DNA from: Alcaligenes parafaecalis
GTDB lineage: Bacteria > Pseudomonadota > Gammaproteobacteria > Burkholderiales > Burkholderiaceae_B
Assembly (NCBI RefSeq): GCF_026344135.1
Contig: NZ_JAPKNA010000004.1
Span: 186,001-250,000, forward strand
Length of the DNA: 64,000 nucleotides
Direction: 5' to 3'
Part shown: piece by piece, positions 52,373 to 60,601 of the stretch
How positions within the stretch are numbered: position 1 is the first letter of the stretch
Layout of the letters: every line of letters starts with the position of its first letter
Translations under genes and position numbers: made by a program
Notes under the pieces: generated by a model
Told to the model about the DNA's origin: nothing
Databases searched by the model: none
The model's input: the letters and a program-made list of their open reading frames with translations, nothing else

Positions 52373-52400
52373 AAAAAAAACCGGGCGAACCCGGTTTTTT
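52373..52400 (-). terminator. Intrinsic terminator of the CusF-like gene
   Basis: CCGGG and CCCGG pair around CGAA, extended by A/T pairs, with an eight-T run on the minus strand 27 bases after the stop codon. The preceding 52217-52372 stretch holds nothing I can support. Confidence 0.85.
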
Positions 52401-52420
52401 ATCCACCTGCTGAATCCACC

Positions 52421-52726
52421 TTATTTGCTGATCTTGGTGACCACGTAATCGCCACCATCACGCTTGGCGGTGAATTTCACCTTGTCGCCCGGTTTGATGT
52501 TGGCCAGCAAGGCGGGATCAATTTTGTAGACCAGTGTCATGGCGGGCAACTCCAGGTCGCTGATCTCACCATGCTTGATGGTGATCTTGCCAGCCTCGGC
52601 ATCCAGTCGGCGCACTTCACCTGATGCACTGGCCTCTTGAGCCTGGGCGACCACGACATAGGCCGAGCCCGCCACTACACCCAGAGTTCCCAGCGCCAAG
52701 GCAGCGCTTCGTTTCGTCCATGCCAT
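52421..52726 (-). CDS. CusF-like periplasmic copper-binding protein
   Basis: A 101-residue exported protein: signal peptide ending near AQA-Q, then a CusF fold with ITIKHGEISDLELPAMTLVYKI and GDKVKFTAKRDGGDYVVTKI. CusF uses one His, a Trp and two Met to bind Cu(I); here the His of IKHGE and the Met of PAMT are visible, but the position that is usually a second Met is Leu (TLVY), so binding may be weaker or altered. The start at 52726 has CAGGAG 7 bases upstream. No cus or cop genes are adjacent, so it stands alone. Confidence 0.85.
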   Translation of the reverse strand: MAWTKRSAALALGTLGVVAGSAYVVVAQAQEASASGEVRRLDAEAGKITIKHGEISDLELPAMTLVYKIDPALLANIKPGDKVKFTAKRDGGDYVVTKISK

Positions 52727-52837
52727 TTTTAACTCCTGCAAATTGGGCAGAGCCAGACAATTAGCTCATAATGCCTACTTTCGGACGCCTGATGCGTCTG
52801 TTTCCGATCAAGCATAACGCTAAACCTTTGCAAAAGC

Positions 52838-53362
52838 ATGAGCGAATTTATTAAAGGGTATGTGCTGCGTCCAGCCACCCCCGCAGACATTCCGGCCGTT
52901 TTGGGCCTGATGCGCGATATGGCCGCCTTCGAGAAACTGGAACATATTTTCAAGGCCAGCGTCGAGTCGCTACGCAACAGCTTCTTCTCCGATGAGCCCA
53001 GTGCCTACTGCCTGGTCATCACCCCGGAAGATCAGCCCAACGCACCAATTTCTTACATTATGTGGTTTTACAACTACTCCAGTTTTTTAGATCGCCGCGG
53101 CATCTATCTGGAGGATTTGTACATAGACCCCGCCCACCGCAAACACGGTTTGGGTGCTGCCGCACTGCGTCACCTGGCTCAGTTGGCCGTCGCTCAAGGC
53201 TGTGGTCGTCTGGAATGGGTGGTGCTGGACTGGAACCAGAACGCCATCGACTTTTACAAGTACCAGGGTGCCCAGGTGATGGAAGAGTGGCGCATCGTAC
53301 GAGTCACGGGCGATGCTCTGAGCAATCTGGCCAATGGCACCCCCCGCCCTATCGAGGCATAA
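52838..53362 (+). CDS. GNAT-family N-acetyltransferase
   Basis: A 174-residue GCN5-related acetyltransferase. The acetyl-CoA pyrophosphate loop is DPAHRKHGLGAAALRHLA, followed by RLEWVVLDWNQNAIDFYKYQGA. It resembles the diamine N-acetyltransferase branch (IYLEDLYIDPAHRKHGLG), which acts on small amines or thialysine, but the substrate is not certain. It ends 6 bases before the cobalamin adenosyltransferase gene, so they share a transcript. Confidence 0.9.
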   Translation: MSEFIKGYVLRPATPADIPAVLGLMRDMAAFEKLEHIFKASVESLRNSFFSDEPSAYCLVITPEDQPNAPISYIMWFYNYSSFLDRRGIYLEDLYIDPAHRKHGLGAAALRHLAQLAVAQGCGRLEWVVLDWNQNAIDFYKYQGAQVMEEWRIVRVTGDALSNLANGTPRPIEA

Positions 53363-53368
53363 GGCATC

Positions 53369-53930
53369 ATGTCCACTCGACTTTCCATTATCAGCACTCG
53401 TACTGGCGATGACGGTACGACGGGCCTGGGCGATGGCAGCCGCCTGCCCAAAACGGCTCCATTGATTCACGCTCTGGGCGATGTGGATGAGCTCAACAGC
53501 CATATAGGTGTGTTGCGCAGCATGGCGCTGCCAGAAGATGTGGATACCTTGCTATCCGATATCCAGCACGACTTGTTCGATATGGGCGCCGAGCTCTGCA
53601 TTCCGGGCCATCAGGTTATAGGCAGCAGCCATGTGGAACGCCTGGACAAGGCGATTCGCCATTACAACGAGCCTTTGGGCATCTTGAAAGAGTTTATTTT
53701 GCCCGGCGGCAGTCCGGAAGCAGCACAAGCGCATGTCTTGCGTTGCGTGGCACGTCGTGCGGAACGTAGTGTCGTGGCCGTGCCCTCAGAGTCTTTGCCG
53801 CAGGATGGCCCGCGTCTGTACCTGAATCGACTGTCTGATTTGCTGTTTGTATTGGCACGTACGCTGAACCGCCATGCAGGCCGCTCTGACGTGCTCTGGG
53901 AACCCAAACGCAACGAGCAAGACAAGAGCT

Positions 53931-53932
<2 letters not shown>
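53369..53932 (+). CDS. Cob(I)yrinic acid a,c-diamide adenosyltransferase, PduO type
   Basis: A 187-residue enzyme that transfers adenosyl from ATP to cobalamin to make coenzyme B12. STRTGDDGTTGLGDGSRLPK binds ATP; GDVDELNSHIGVLR and HVLRCVARRAERSV are the helix-bundle signatures. No other cobalamin genes are nearby and the neighbouring GNAT gene gives no clue. Its stop codon is the first two bases of a hexanucleotide repeat, so changes in repeat number lie immediately at the end of the gene but do not change the protein. Confidence 0.95.
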
Positions 53933-53981
<49 letters not shown>

Positions 53982-53990
53982 TATAAGAAT

Positions 53991-54020
53991 AGGGCCCTGC
54001 CAAGCAGGGCCCTATTTATT
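53991..54020 (+). terminator. Intrinsic terminator of the GNAT/adenosyltransferase unit
   Basis: AGGGCCCTGC and GCAGGGCCCT form a perfect 10-bp stem with loop CAA, followed by ATTTATTTT. It also lies just before the stop codon of the converging C45 gene, so it may serve both strands. Confidence 0.92.
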
Positions 54021-54021
54021 T

Positions 54022-55059
54022 TCAGGCAGGATCAATGCGAGTAATATCCGAAAACTTCAGCGCAGGCTGATCTGTAGGATCTTCGTACACCTGCCATTTC
54101 AAGGACAGGCTGCCCACCTGAATATCCACGGTCGCCAAGGTATTTTCCGCGTCACTATCGGCCGGGTCACAACGCCAGATCGGAAACTCCGCATGATGCT
54201 GATCTGCCAGGACCTTCAAAGGATCCAGCTCGGCCCCGGCTTGCGCCAGCAATTCATCCCCACGCTCTTGCCGCAGTTCGGACGAACGGGTAATACGCTG
54301 CTCAAACCCCTGCATGGACGGATGCAGAGCATGGTTGGCATGCAGACGGTTTTGCTCAATCGTCTGCACGGACACTGCCTCGGCACTGAATTCCACGCTT
54401 AGCAAGCGCGGATCACCACGCTGGGCCAGACTCAAGTGGAACGCTCCCGAGCGTGGGTGATCCTGCAAGATACCCACCGCCTGATCCAGATCGGGCTGGT
54501 CCAGCATGGCACGAGTCAGAACCATGCGCGGCACGCCAGGGGCCACATGACGGGCACGCACATTATTGACAGTCATGGCCAATCCAGCCTGGGTGACGGC
54601 AAAGCTGTGACCGGGCAAGGAAGCGGGGTACAGGAAAGACGCGAAGGACATGCCACTGTCAGGAATGAATTTGGCAACCCCGCAGTAACCTGCAAAGCCG
54701 GGATCACCATCCTCGTTATGCACCAGACGCGGTTCGCCCTGGGCGGGCATTTGCACGGTGGTGCAACCATCCGGCGCCATCGCCCACAGGTCGCCTCGGC
54801 AGTTCCACAAAAACACGTCTTCAAAAGGGAGCTCCAGGCCTAATGCCAGGCCCTGGAGCTCGGTCCATATTCGGGGGAAATAGCGTTCGGTGTACTGAGC
54901 CAGTTGACTGGCTACCGCCGTCCCTTTTTGTTGCATGATGCCTTGCCATGCTGCTGAGCTCAGCAAATAGGCATGCACTGCAGGGGCTCCGAAACGTCCC
55001 AAAGAATGGCCAATTTCTTTGGGACCACCACTTAACTCCAGATAGGACAACTTAGCCAT
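54022..55059 (-). CDS. C45-family autoproteolytic acyltransferase/hydrolase
   Basis: A 345-residue protein of the peptidase C45 (Ntn hydrolase) family, which includes acyl-CoA:6-aminopenicillanate acyltransferase. Such proteins cut themselves before a cysteine that becomes the nucleophile; DGCTTVQ at 97-103 (Cys99) is the matching site. The N-terminal EIGHSLGRFGAPAVHAYLL, the FLWNCRGDLWA and the LVHNEDGDPGFAG segments are typical. The substrate in bacteria is generally unknown, probably an N-acyl amino acid or amide. It is transcribed with an RpiR regulator, divergent from a class III aminotransferase; acyl removal followed by transamination would fit. Confidence 0.85.
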   Translation of the reverse strand: MAKLSYLELSGGPKEIGHSLGRFGAPAVHAYLLSSAAWQGIMQQKGTAVASQLAQYTERYFPRIWTELQGLALGLELPFEDVFLWNCRGDLWAMAPDGCTTVQMPAQGEPRLVHNEDGDPGFAGYCGVAKFIPDSGMSFASFLYPASLPGHSFAVTQAGLAMTVNNVRARHVAPGVPRMVLTRAMLDQPDLDQAVGILQDHPRSGAFHLSLAQRGDPRLLSVEFSAEAVSVQTIEQNRLHANHALHPSMQGFEQRITRSSELRQERGDELLAQAGAELDPLKVLADQHHAEFPIWRCDPADSDAENTLATVDIQVGSLSLKWQVYEDPTDQPALKFSDITRIDPA

Positions 55060-55064
55060 TGCGT

Positions 55065-55925
55065 CTATTTCCAGTAGGCACCTGATTGGTGCAATTGATC
55101 TTCAAGCAACTCAATACCGCTGACTGCACGACTGCCCGCCTTGGCCAGAACCTGCTCCAGCAACACCTCCACCAGAGCCTGTGCGGCGACCAAAGAAGGA
55201 AAAAAAGACGGACTGTCGGTTCCAAACAATAATGTGGCATCCGCCTGCTGCGCAATAGGGGCAAGCAAGCTGTCGCAAATCGCCAGAATATGTGCATCTG
55301 CCTGCTGAGCGGCGCGATGCGCCAGCACGGCTTCCTGGGAATACGGGGCAAAACCGAACAAGACCAGCACATCCCCCTTTTGCAAGGCCCGCAAATCCAT
55401 ATCCAGAGTGCCAGACTCGCCGCGTAGCAAGACAATCGAAGGTCGGAACAGGCGGTACTGGTAATGGAAAGAGAAGGCAGGCGCAAAAGAGGCGCGGAAC
55501 CCAGCCACAAAAACCCGCTTGGCCTTGGAAAGCAGTTCTACCGCCTGCGGCAGGCGCGCCTCGTTCGCCTCACGCAGTAGCGCCAGATTATCCATTTGCG
55601 CCGTCAGGGCCTGCTCCAGCCTGTCCTCTTTGTGTCGATTACGCACGACCACACGGGCCTGATCGGCATAGCGCCGTGCCCCCTGACCATGCAGCGCCTG
55701 GGTAAACACCGCTTTGAACTCTGCCCAGCCAGCAAAACCCAGAGACTGCGCAAACCGCAACAAGGTTGCAGGCTGCACCTGGGCTTGAGCAGCTAACTGA
55801 CGCATGGACAACAAGGGAATCTGATCGGCGTGATCAAGCACATAGCGCGCGCTTTGCTGAAACTGCGGTGACAGAGTGGCAAATGCCGCCTGGATACGCA
55901 CCGTCAAGGAGCTCAAGGAGTTCAT
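55065..55925 (-). CDS. RpiR-family transcriptional regulator
   Basis: A 286-residue regulator: N-terminal helix-turn-helix (about residues 1-75, with SMRQLAAQAQVQPATLLRFAQSLGFAGWAEFKAVF in pieces) and a SIS domain from about residue 125 (RVFVAGFRASFAPAFSFHYQYRLFRPSIVLL, DVLVLFGFAPYSQEAVLAHRAAQQADAHILAI). SIS domains usually sense phosphosugars, but this RpiR subgroup also regulates amino-acid and amine catabolism. It is 5 bases upstream of the C45 gene and divergent from the aminotransferase, with repeated GTTGAA half-sites between, so it probably regulates both. Confidence 0.92.
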   Translation of the reverse strand: MNSLSSLTVRIQAAFATLSPQFQQSARYVLDHADQIPLLSMRQLAAQAQVQPATLLRFAQSLGFAGWAEFKAVFTQALHGQGARRYADQARVVVRNRHKEDRLEQALTAQMDNLALLREANEARLPQAVELLSKAKRVFVAGFRASFAPAFSFHYQYRLFRPSIVLLRGESGTLDMDLRALQKGDVLVLFGFAPYSQEAVLAHRAAQQADAHILAICDSLLAPIAQQADATLLFGTDSPSFFPSLVAAQALVEVLLEQVLAKAGSRAVSGIELLEDQLHQSGAYWK

Positions 55926-56037
55926 GGGCCAACACGCTTAAAAAGGGATACCAAGTATATATCGGGCGCAAATGCAGTCCAGGCGCAACAGTGAGGCCTT
56001 TATCCACCCATCCTTACAAAGCAGAAATGATTTATTT

Positions 56038-56073
56038 GTTGAAAGTATTATCATATATTCAACATACGTTGAA
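56038..56073. promoter_or_regulatory. GTTGAA half-site array between rpiR-type and aminotransferase genes
   Basis: GTTGAA at 56038-56043, its complement TTCAAC at 56058-56063 and GTTGAA again at 56068-56073, giving an inverted pair with a 4-base centre and another with a 14-base centre. They lie in the divergent spacer, 34 bases before the aminotransferase ATG, and are plausible operators for the RpiR protein. Confidence 0.55.
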
Positions 56074-56106
56074 AATCCTTTTGGGCCTACTTTCTGGATC
56101 TGCGCC

Positions 56107-57432
56107 ATGACACACGTTTTTCATCGCAACCCCAAACAAACCTTGCCCTACGCCGTCAAAGGCGATGGCATCCGCATTGTGGACAGCAATGGCAACACCT
56201 ATATAGATGCCAGTGGTGGCGCGGCTGTGTCCTGCCTGGGCCATAGCCACCCCACGGTGATCGCCGCCATCAAGCAGCAACTGGACCAGATTGCCTATGC
56301 CCATACCTCTTTTTTCAGCAGCCAGGCTGCCGAAGATCTGGCTGACTTTCTGACCAGCCGCTCCCCCGGTGATCTGGACCATGTGTACTTTTTGTCTGGC
56401 GGCTCCGAAGCGGTAGAGGCCAGCCTGAAGCTGGCACGGCAATACTTTGTGGAAATCGGCCAGCCAGAGCGTCATATCTTCATCGCCCGTCGTCAGAGCT
56501 ACCACGGCAATACGCTGGGTGCCTTGGCTATCGGTGGCAATGAATGGCGTCGCAAACCTTTTCTGCCTTTACTGGCTCCCGCCCAGCATGTCTCGCCCTG
56601 CTACCCCTATCGTGACCAGCGTAGCGATGAAACTGCTGAACACTATGCCGACCGTCTGGCCCAAGAGCTGGATGACATGATTCAAAAGCTGGGGCCGGAA
56701 AACGTCGCCGCCTTTGTGGGCGAGACAGTGGTAGGCGCTACCGCAGGTGCCTTGGCTCCCGTGGGTGATTACTGGAAGAAAATCCGCCAGGTCTGCGACA
56801 AGCACGGTGTGCTGCTGATTCTGGACGAAGTCATGTCCGGCATGGGCCGCACAGGCTATCTGTTTGCCTGCGAAGAGGATGGTGTGGCGCCAGACATTAT
56901 GGCGATTGCCAAAGGGCTGGGAGCGGGCTATCAGCCCATTGGTGCCATGCTGGCCAGCGACCGTATCTATCAGGCCATCCTGAATGGCTCAGGCTTTTTT
57001 CAGCATGGCCATACTTACATGGGACACGCGACTGCCTGCGCGGGTGCCTTGGCCGTACAAGAGGTGATTGAGCAAGATCAGTTACTGGAAAACGTACGCC
57101 AGCGCGGCGAACAGTTACGTCGGGAATTGCACCTGGCTTTGGACAGCCACCCCAATGTGGGCGATATCCGTGGCCGTGGCCTGTTTGTTGGTATCGAGCT
57201 GGTACAAGACAAAGCCAGCAAACAGCCTTTGGACCCCGGCCTGAAAACCCATGCCAAGATCAAGCAGCGCGCTTTTTCCCAGGGCCTGATGCTCTACCCG
57301 ATGGGCGGTACGATAGACGGCGTACAGGGCGACCATATTTTGCTGGCCCCACCTTTTATTTGCACTGAAACTGATATTCACGACATTGTGCAGCGACTGA
57401 CTCAGACCATCGACGCTATTCTGCCCCGCTGA
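56107..57432 (+). CDS. Class III PLP-dependent aminotransferase
   Basis: A 441-residue fold-type I aminotransferase of the omega/4-aminobutyrate group. The N-terminus GIRIVDSNGNTYIDASGGAAVSCLGHSHP, the PLP-phosphate GGSEAVEASLKLARQ, the aspartate in ILDEVMSGMGRTG and Lys269 in AIAKGLGAGYQPIGAM are present. It moves an amino group from an amine, omega-amino acid or diamine to pyruvate or 2-oxoglutarate. The ATG at 56107 is preferred over a longer frame upstream. Divergent from the RpiR/C45 pair. Confidence 0.94.
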   Translation: MTHVFHRNPKQTLPYAVKGDGIRIVDSNGNTYIDASGGAAVSCLGHSHPTVIAAIKQQLDQIAYAHTSFFSSQAAEDLADFLTSRSPGDLDHVYFLSGGSEAVEASLKLARQYFVEIGQPERHIFIARRQSYHGNTLGALAIGGNEWRRKPFLPLLAPAQHVSPCYPYRDQRSDETAEHYADRLAQELDDMIQKLGPENVAAFVGETVVGATAGALAPVGDYWKKIRQVCDKHGVLLILDEVMSGMGRTGYLFACEEDGVAPDIMAIAKGLGAGYQPIGAMLASDRIYQAILNGSGFFQHGHTYMGHATACAGALAVQEVIEQDQLLENVRQRGEQLRRELHLALDSHPNVGDIRGRGLFVGIELVQDKASKQPLDPGLKTHAKIKQRAFSQGLMLYPMGGTIDGVQGDHILLAPPFICTETDIHDIVQRLTQTIDAILPR

Positions 57433-57554
57433 ATCCCATCATGCAAAGTGCCTGAGGGGCCGCGTGCACCAGCTGCCGCTCCTCAAACAGCACTCTGTTG
57501 ACTGCCCTGCGGCAAGCCAGCCGCAAGACACCCCACTCTATATAAAGGAGAACC

Positions 57555-58079
57555 ATGGCCCGCCTGCCCTATGCCGACCTGACTGCCCCCGAAGCCGCCC
57601 CCTTGGTCGAACAGATCATTGCGGAACGTGGCAGCGTATTGCACCTGTACCAAATGCTGCTGCACAGCCCGCCCATTGCCAAAGGCTGGCTGAATCACCT
57701 GACCGGTATCCGTCACAACAGCAGCTTGCCGGGTGATGTGCGTGAGCTGGTCATCATGCGCGTCGCCTTGTTGAACCGTGCCCCATACGAAGCCGATCAG
57801 CATGCGCCTATCGCGCTGGCAGAGGGCATGACTCAGGCTCAACTGGATGCCCTGCCAGACTGGCAGACCTCGGACCAATTCACGCCCCTCCAATGCGCTG
57901 TCCTGGCCTACACCGATGCCATGACGCGCAATGTGCAGGTGGACGACGCCGTATTCAAGGAGATACGTCAGTATTTTGACGAACGCCTGACCATTGAGCT
58001 GACCGCCACCATCGCTACCTACAATATGGTGTCGCGCTTTCTGGAAGCCCTGCATATCCATTCGGACGACGCACGCTAA
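57555..58079 (+). CDS. Carboxymuconolactone decarboxylase (CMD) family protein
   Basis: A 174-residue, all-helical protein of the CMD/AhpD superfamily. AAGGAGA lies 7 bases before the ATG. The core LPGDVRELVIMRVALLNRAPYEADQHAPIALAEGMTQAQLDAL (read in pieces) is typical, but the catalytic Cys-x2-Cys of AhpD peroxidases is absent, with Glu/His (EADQH) in that region, so a decarboxylase/isomerase-like or unknown activity is likelier. It follows the aminotransferase by 122 bases and overlaps the LysR gene tail to tail by 4 bases. Confidence 0.88.
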   Translation: MARLPYADLTAPEAAPLVEQIIAERGSVLHLYQMLLHSPPIAKGWLNHLTGIRHNSSLPGDVRELVIMRVALLNRAPYEADQHAPIALAEGMTQAQLDALPDWQTSDQFTPLQCAVLAYTDAMTRNVQVDDAVFKEIRQYFDERLTIELTATIATYNMVSRFLEALHIHSDDAR

Positions 58080-59017
58080 AACGCCGTCGACACGGGCTCC
58101 ATCCTGCCTCCCCCTAAACGGCCCGCCAGAAACTCCACGAACAAGCGCAGCTTGGGAGGCAGATGGCGGGTAGGCGGATACAGGGCCCACAGCGCGCCAC
58201 AGTACTGAGTGCGGAACTCCCAATCAGCTAACACGCGCACGATTCTCCCTTCCTGCTCCGGCTCCTTGGCCACAAAACAAGGCAGGCTGCCCACCCCCAA
58301 GCCCCGCTCCACGGCATCCAGCCGCACGCCCGTATGGTTAGCCGCATAACGACCGCTAACCGACACATTCAGCACCCGCCCGCCTTTATTGAATCGCCAG
58401 CGTGAATCGCTGGGCGCTTCACCCAAATAGATGCAGCTATGTTCACGCAACTGTTGCGGATGCGTGGGCAAGCTATGTTCTGCCAGATAGGCCGGGCTGG
58501 CATACAGACCGTGACGGATATCCGTCAGATGCCGCCCCATCAGGCCCGGTGGCGGCTGATCAGTAATACGAATCGCCAGATCCAACTGATCGTCGATCAG
58601 ATCCGCATAGCGGTCATCCAGGTTCATCAGGACATTCACATTAGGATGCGCCGCCAGAAAATCCGGCATATGGGGATGGATTAAAAAATGTCCCACGGCC
58701 TTGGGGACACTCAGCCGAATCTGCCCTTCCGGCTCGGTCTGAAACTGCCCCGAAATCTCCATGGCCGCCTGTGCGCAGGACAACATATCGCGGGCATGCT
58801 CGTAAATCGCCTGCCCGCTGTCGCTCAAGCGCAGTTTACGGGTCGTGCGTTGCAGCACCCGTGTCCCCAGCCCTTTCTCCAAACGCGCAATGGAACGGCT
58901 CACTGCCGAGGGGGTATAGCCAAGCTGACGAGAGGCCTCGGAAAAACTGCCAGTCTCCACCACTTTGACAAAGACCACCATATCGCTCATCAGGGAAGTC
59001 AGATTACTTGTGCTCAT
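58076..59017 (-). CDS. LysR-family transcriptional regulator
   Basis: A 313-residue LysR protein with the N-terminal helix-turn-helix (FSEASRQLGYTPSAVSRSIARLEKGLGTRVLQRTTRKLRL in pieces) and an effector domain beginning near GQIRLSVPKAVGHFLIHPHMPDFL. It is divergent from the AlaX/2OG oxygenase/LysE run with 86 bases between starts; the spacer has ATTG-5-CAAT (59035-59047), a LysR-like inverted pair. It probably regulates that run, though it converges on the CMD gene and could act on either side. Confidence 0.92.
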   Translation of the reverse strand: MSTSNLTSLMSDMVVFVKVVETGSFSEASRQLGYTPSAVSRSIARLEKGLGTRVLQRTTRKLRLSDSGQAIYEHARDMLSCAQAAMEISGQFQTEPEGQIRLSVPKAVGHFLIHPHMPDFLAAHPNVNVLMNLDDRYADLIDDQLDLAIRITDQPPPGLMGRHLTDIRHGLYASPAYLAEHSLPTHPQQLREHSCIYLGEAPSDSRWRFNKGGRVLNVSVSGRYAANHTGVRLDAVERGLGVGSLPCFVAKEPEQEGRIVRVLADWEFRTQYCGALWALYPPTRHLPPKLRLFVEFLAGRLGGGRMEPVSTAF

Positions 59018-59103
59018 AGGGAATAAATTATTTCATTGAATTGCAATTATCGGGACTGCCTACTATGCCTACAATGCCTTAAAACCAACCTACAGGTAAT
59101 AAA

Positions 59104-59739
59104 ATGCAAGATAAATTATATTTGACTAGCAATAGCCTTACCTGCATAGCGGAAGTCCTGGAGTGTTATCACTCGGAAAATGAACGCTATGCTGTCAGGC
59201 TGGATAAAACCTTATTTCATCCCCAAGGCGGTGGCCAACCCTGCGACAAAGGCACCTTGAATGGTCACGAAGTCCTGCATGTCGCTCAGAACCGAGACGG
59301 CCACGTATTGCATTACCTGCATGTACGCCTGCCCCTGGGCCCGGTTGAACTGCACGTAGACCGAGCGCACCGCTTGCAGCATGCCCGTCTGCATACCGCT
59401 GGCCACATGATTGGTCATCTGGTCGAGCGCACCGGCTGGCAAGCCATCAAGGCCCATCACTGGCGGGGTGAGTCGCGGGTGGTGTTCCTGAATCCCAAAA
59501 ATGCCCTGCCGCCTTTTCTGGACGATTTGTCTGATCGCTGTGCCGAGCAGATCCAACTGGCACAGCCTATTGGCATCAGTTTTCAGGAAGGCCGACGCCA
59601 AGTGACGATTGGCACCCTGGGGCAGTATCCATGTGGCGGCACACATGTTGAAAATACATCTGAATTAAATGGATTGAAAATAATCCGTATAAAAAATAAA
59701 AAAGATGAATTAAGCGTTCATTATGAAATGCTGGATTAA
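59104..59739 (+). CDS. AlaX-type tRNA-editing protein
   Basis: A 211-residue stand-alone editing domain homologous to the editing part of alanyl-tRNA synthetase. The zinc site is complete: His97 and His101 (HTAGH), Cys177 and His181 (CGGTH). The FHPQGGGQP box (38-46) that shapes the amino-acid pocket is present. AlaX proteins clear mischarged tRNA(Ala), usually Ser-tRNA(Ala), and others of the family clear different wrong aminoacyl groups. Length matches the larger AlaX types rather than the minimal one. It is the first gene of a run with an Fe(II) oxygenase and a LysE exporter. Its 3' end is notably AT-rich. Confidence 0.9.
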   Translation: MQDKLYLTSNSLTCIAEVLECYHSENERYAVRLDKTLFHPQGGGQPCDKGTLNGHEVLHVAQNRDGHVLHYLHVRLPLGPVELHVDRAHRLQHARLHTAGHMIGHLVERTGWQAIKAHHWRGESRVVFLNPKNALPPFLDDLSDRCAEQIQLAQPIGISFQEGRRQVTIGTLGQYPCGGTHVENTSELNGLKIIRIKNKKDELSVHYEMLD

Positions 59740-59829
59740 TCAATAATAAAAATTAAGGTTTTTTATTATTTTTAGCTATGACCGGGAAAGAAAAACAATT
59801 CTTTTAAAAACCCCCAAGGGAAGTGAGAC

Positions 59830-60600
59830 ATGTATTTAGAAACCGAACGATTACAGACTGAGCATATGCAGTCCTTGCTCAATGGCGAACTCCTGGCTAT
59901 TCGACTCTCCCAGTTCATTGATGCGCCCACCTCACAAAAGCTGGGCGAGCAAATCATCGACAAGGGCTTTGACCGTTACGTGAACGCCCCCAGCATCGGC
60001 CGCATAGGCATGGCTTTTTACGAAGCGGAAAACCAGCCCGAGCGCATAGCGTCTTACTTTGAAGGCGTTTTTGACAATATTGACGAGCTGCGCCGCCGTT
60101 GCGCGCCCTACTTGTCCCCCATTGATGTACTGCGCTGCACGCTGGACGAGGTCTGGCCCGCCGGGGCCACGCTGGAGACTTTGTATGGAAAAAAAATGTA
60201 TGTGGGTTTATCGCGCGTGGTGCAGCCCGATGTCCATTTCCTGGCACACCACGACATTCTGGCGAAAGACGCACCCGGTAATTATCAAGCCATCAGTCTG
60301 CAGGGGCAGTTGGCCGCCAATGTGTATTTGAAAATGCCTGAGCAAGGAGGTGAACTGCAAATCTGGCAAACCGAACTAAGTCCCCATGAATTTGATCAGA
60401 TGCGTGGTGAAAGCTACGGCATCCATCCTGATTTGCTAGGTGCCCCCGAAGTGCAGATACGTCCCGGTCCGGGCGATCTGATTATTTTTAATTCTCGCAA
60501 AATGCATGCCGTCACCCCCGGCAAGGGCGATTTGCGTTTGAGCCTGTCTTGCTTTGTGGGATATCGCGGCCCGGCCATGCCGCTGACCTTTTGGAGTTAA
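59830..60600 (+). CDS. 2-oxoglutarate/Fe(II)-dependent oxygenase
   Basis: A 256-residue protein of the cupin-fold dioxygenase type. The metal triad is His140-x-Asp142 and His226 and the 2-oxoglutarate-binding Arg is 236 (KMHAVTPGKGDLRLSLSCF). The N-terminal 100 residues are helical and less typical. Such enzymes hydroxylate carbon centres, often of free amino acids or peptides, or desaturate or halogenate them; all iron ligands are present, so halogenase is unlikely. It lies between an AlaX editing gene (90 bases) and a LysE exporter gene (1 base), which suggests a free amino acid as substrate. That is inference. Confidence 0.88.
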   Translation: MYLETERLQTEHMQSLLNGELLAIRLSQFIDAPTSQKLGEQIIDKGFDRYVNAPSIGRIGMAFYEAENQPERIASYFEGVFDNIDELRRRCAPYLSPIDVLRCTLDEVWPAGATLETLYGKKMYVGLSRVVQPDVHFLAHHDILAKDAPGNYQAISLQGQLAANVYLKMPEQGGELQIWQTELSPHEFDQMRGESYGIHPDLLGAPEVQIRPGPGDLIIFNSRKMHAVTPGKGDLRLSLSCFVGYRGPAMPLTFWS

Positions 60601-60601
60601 T

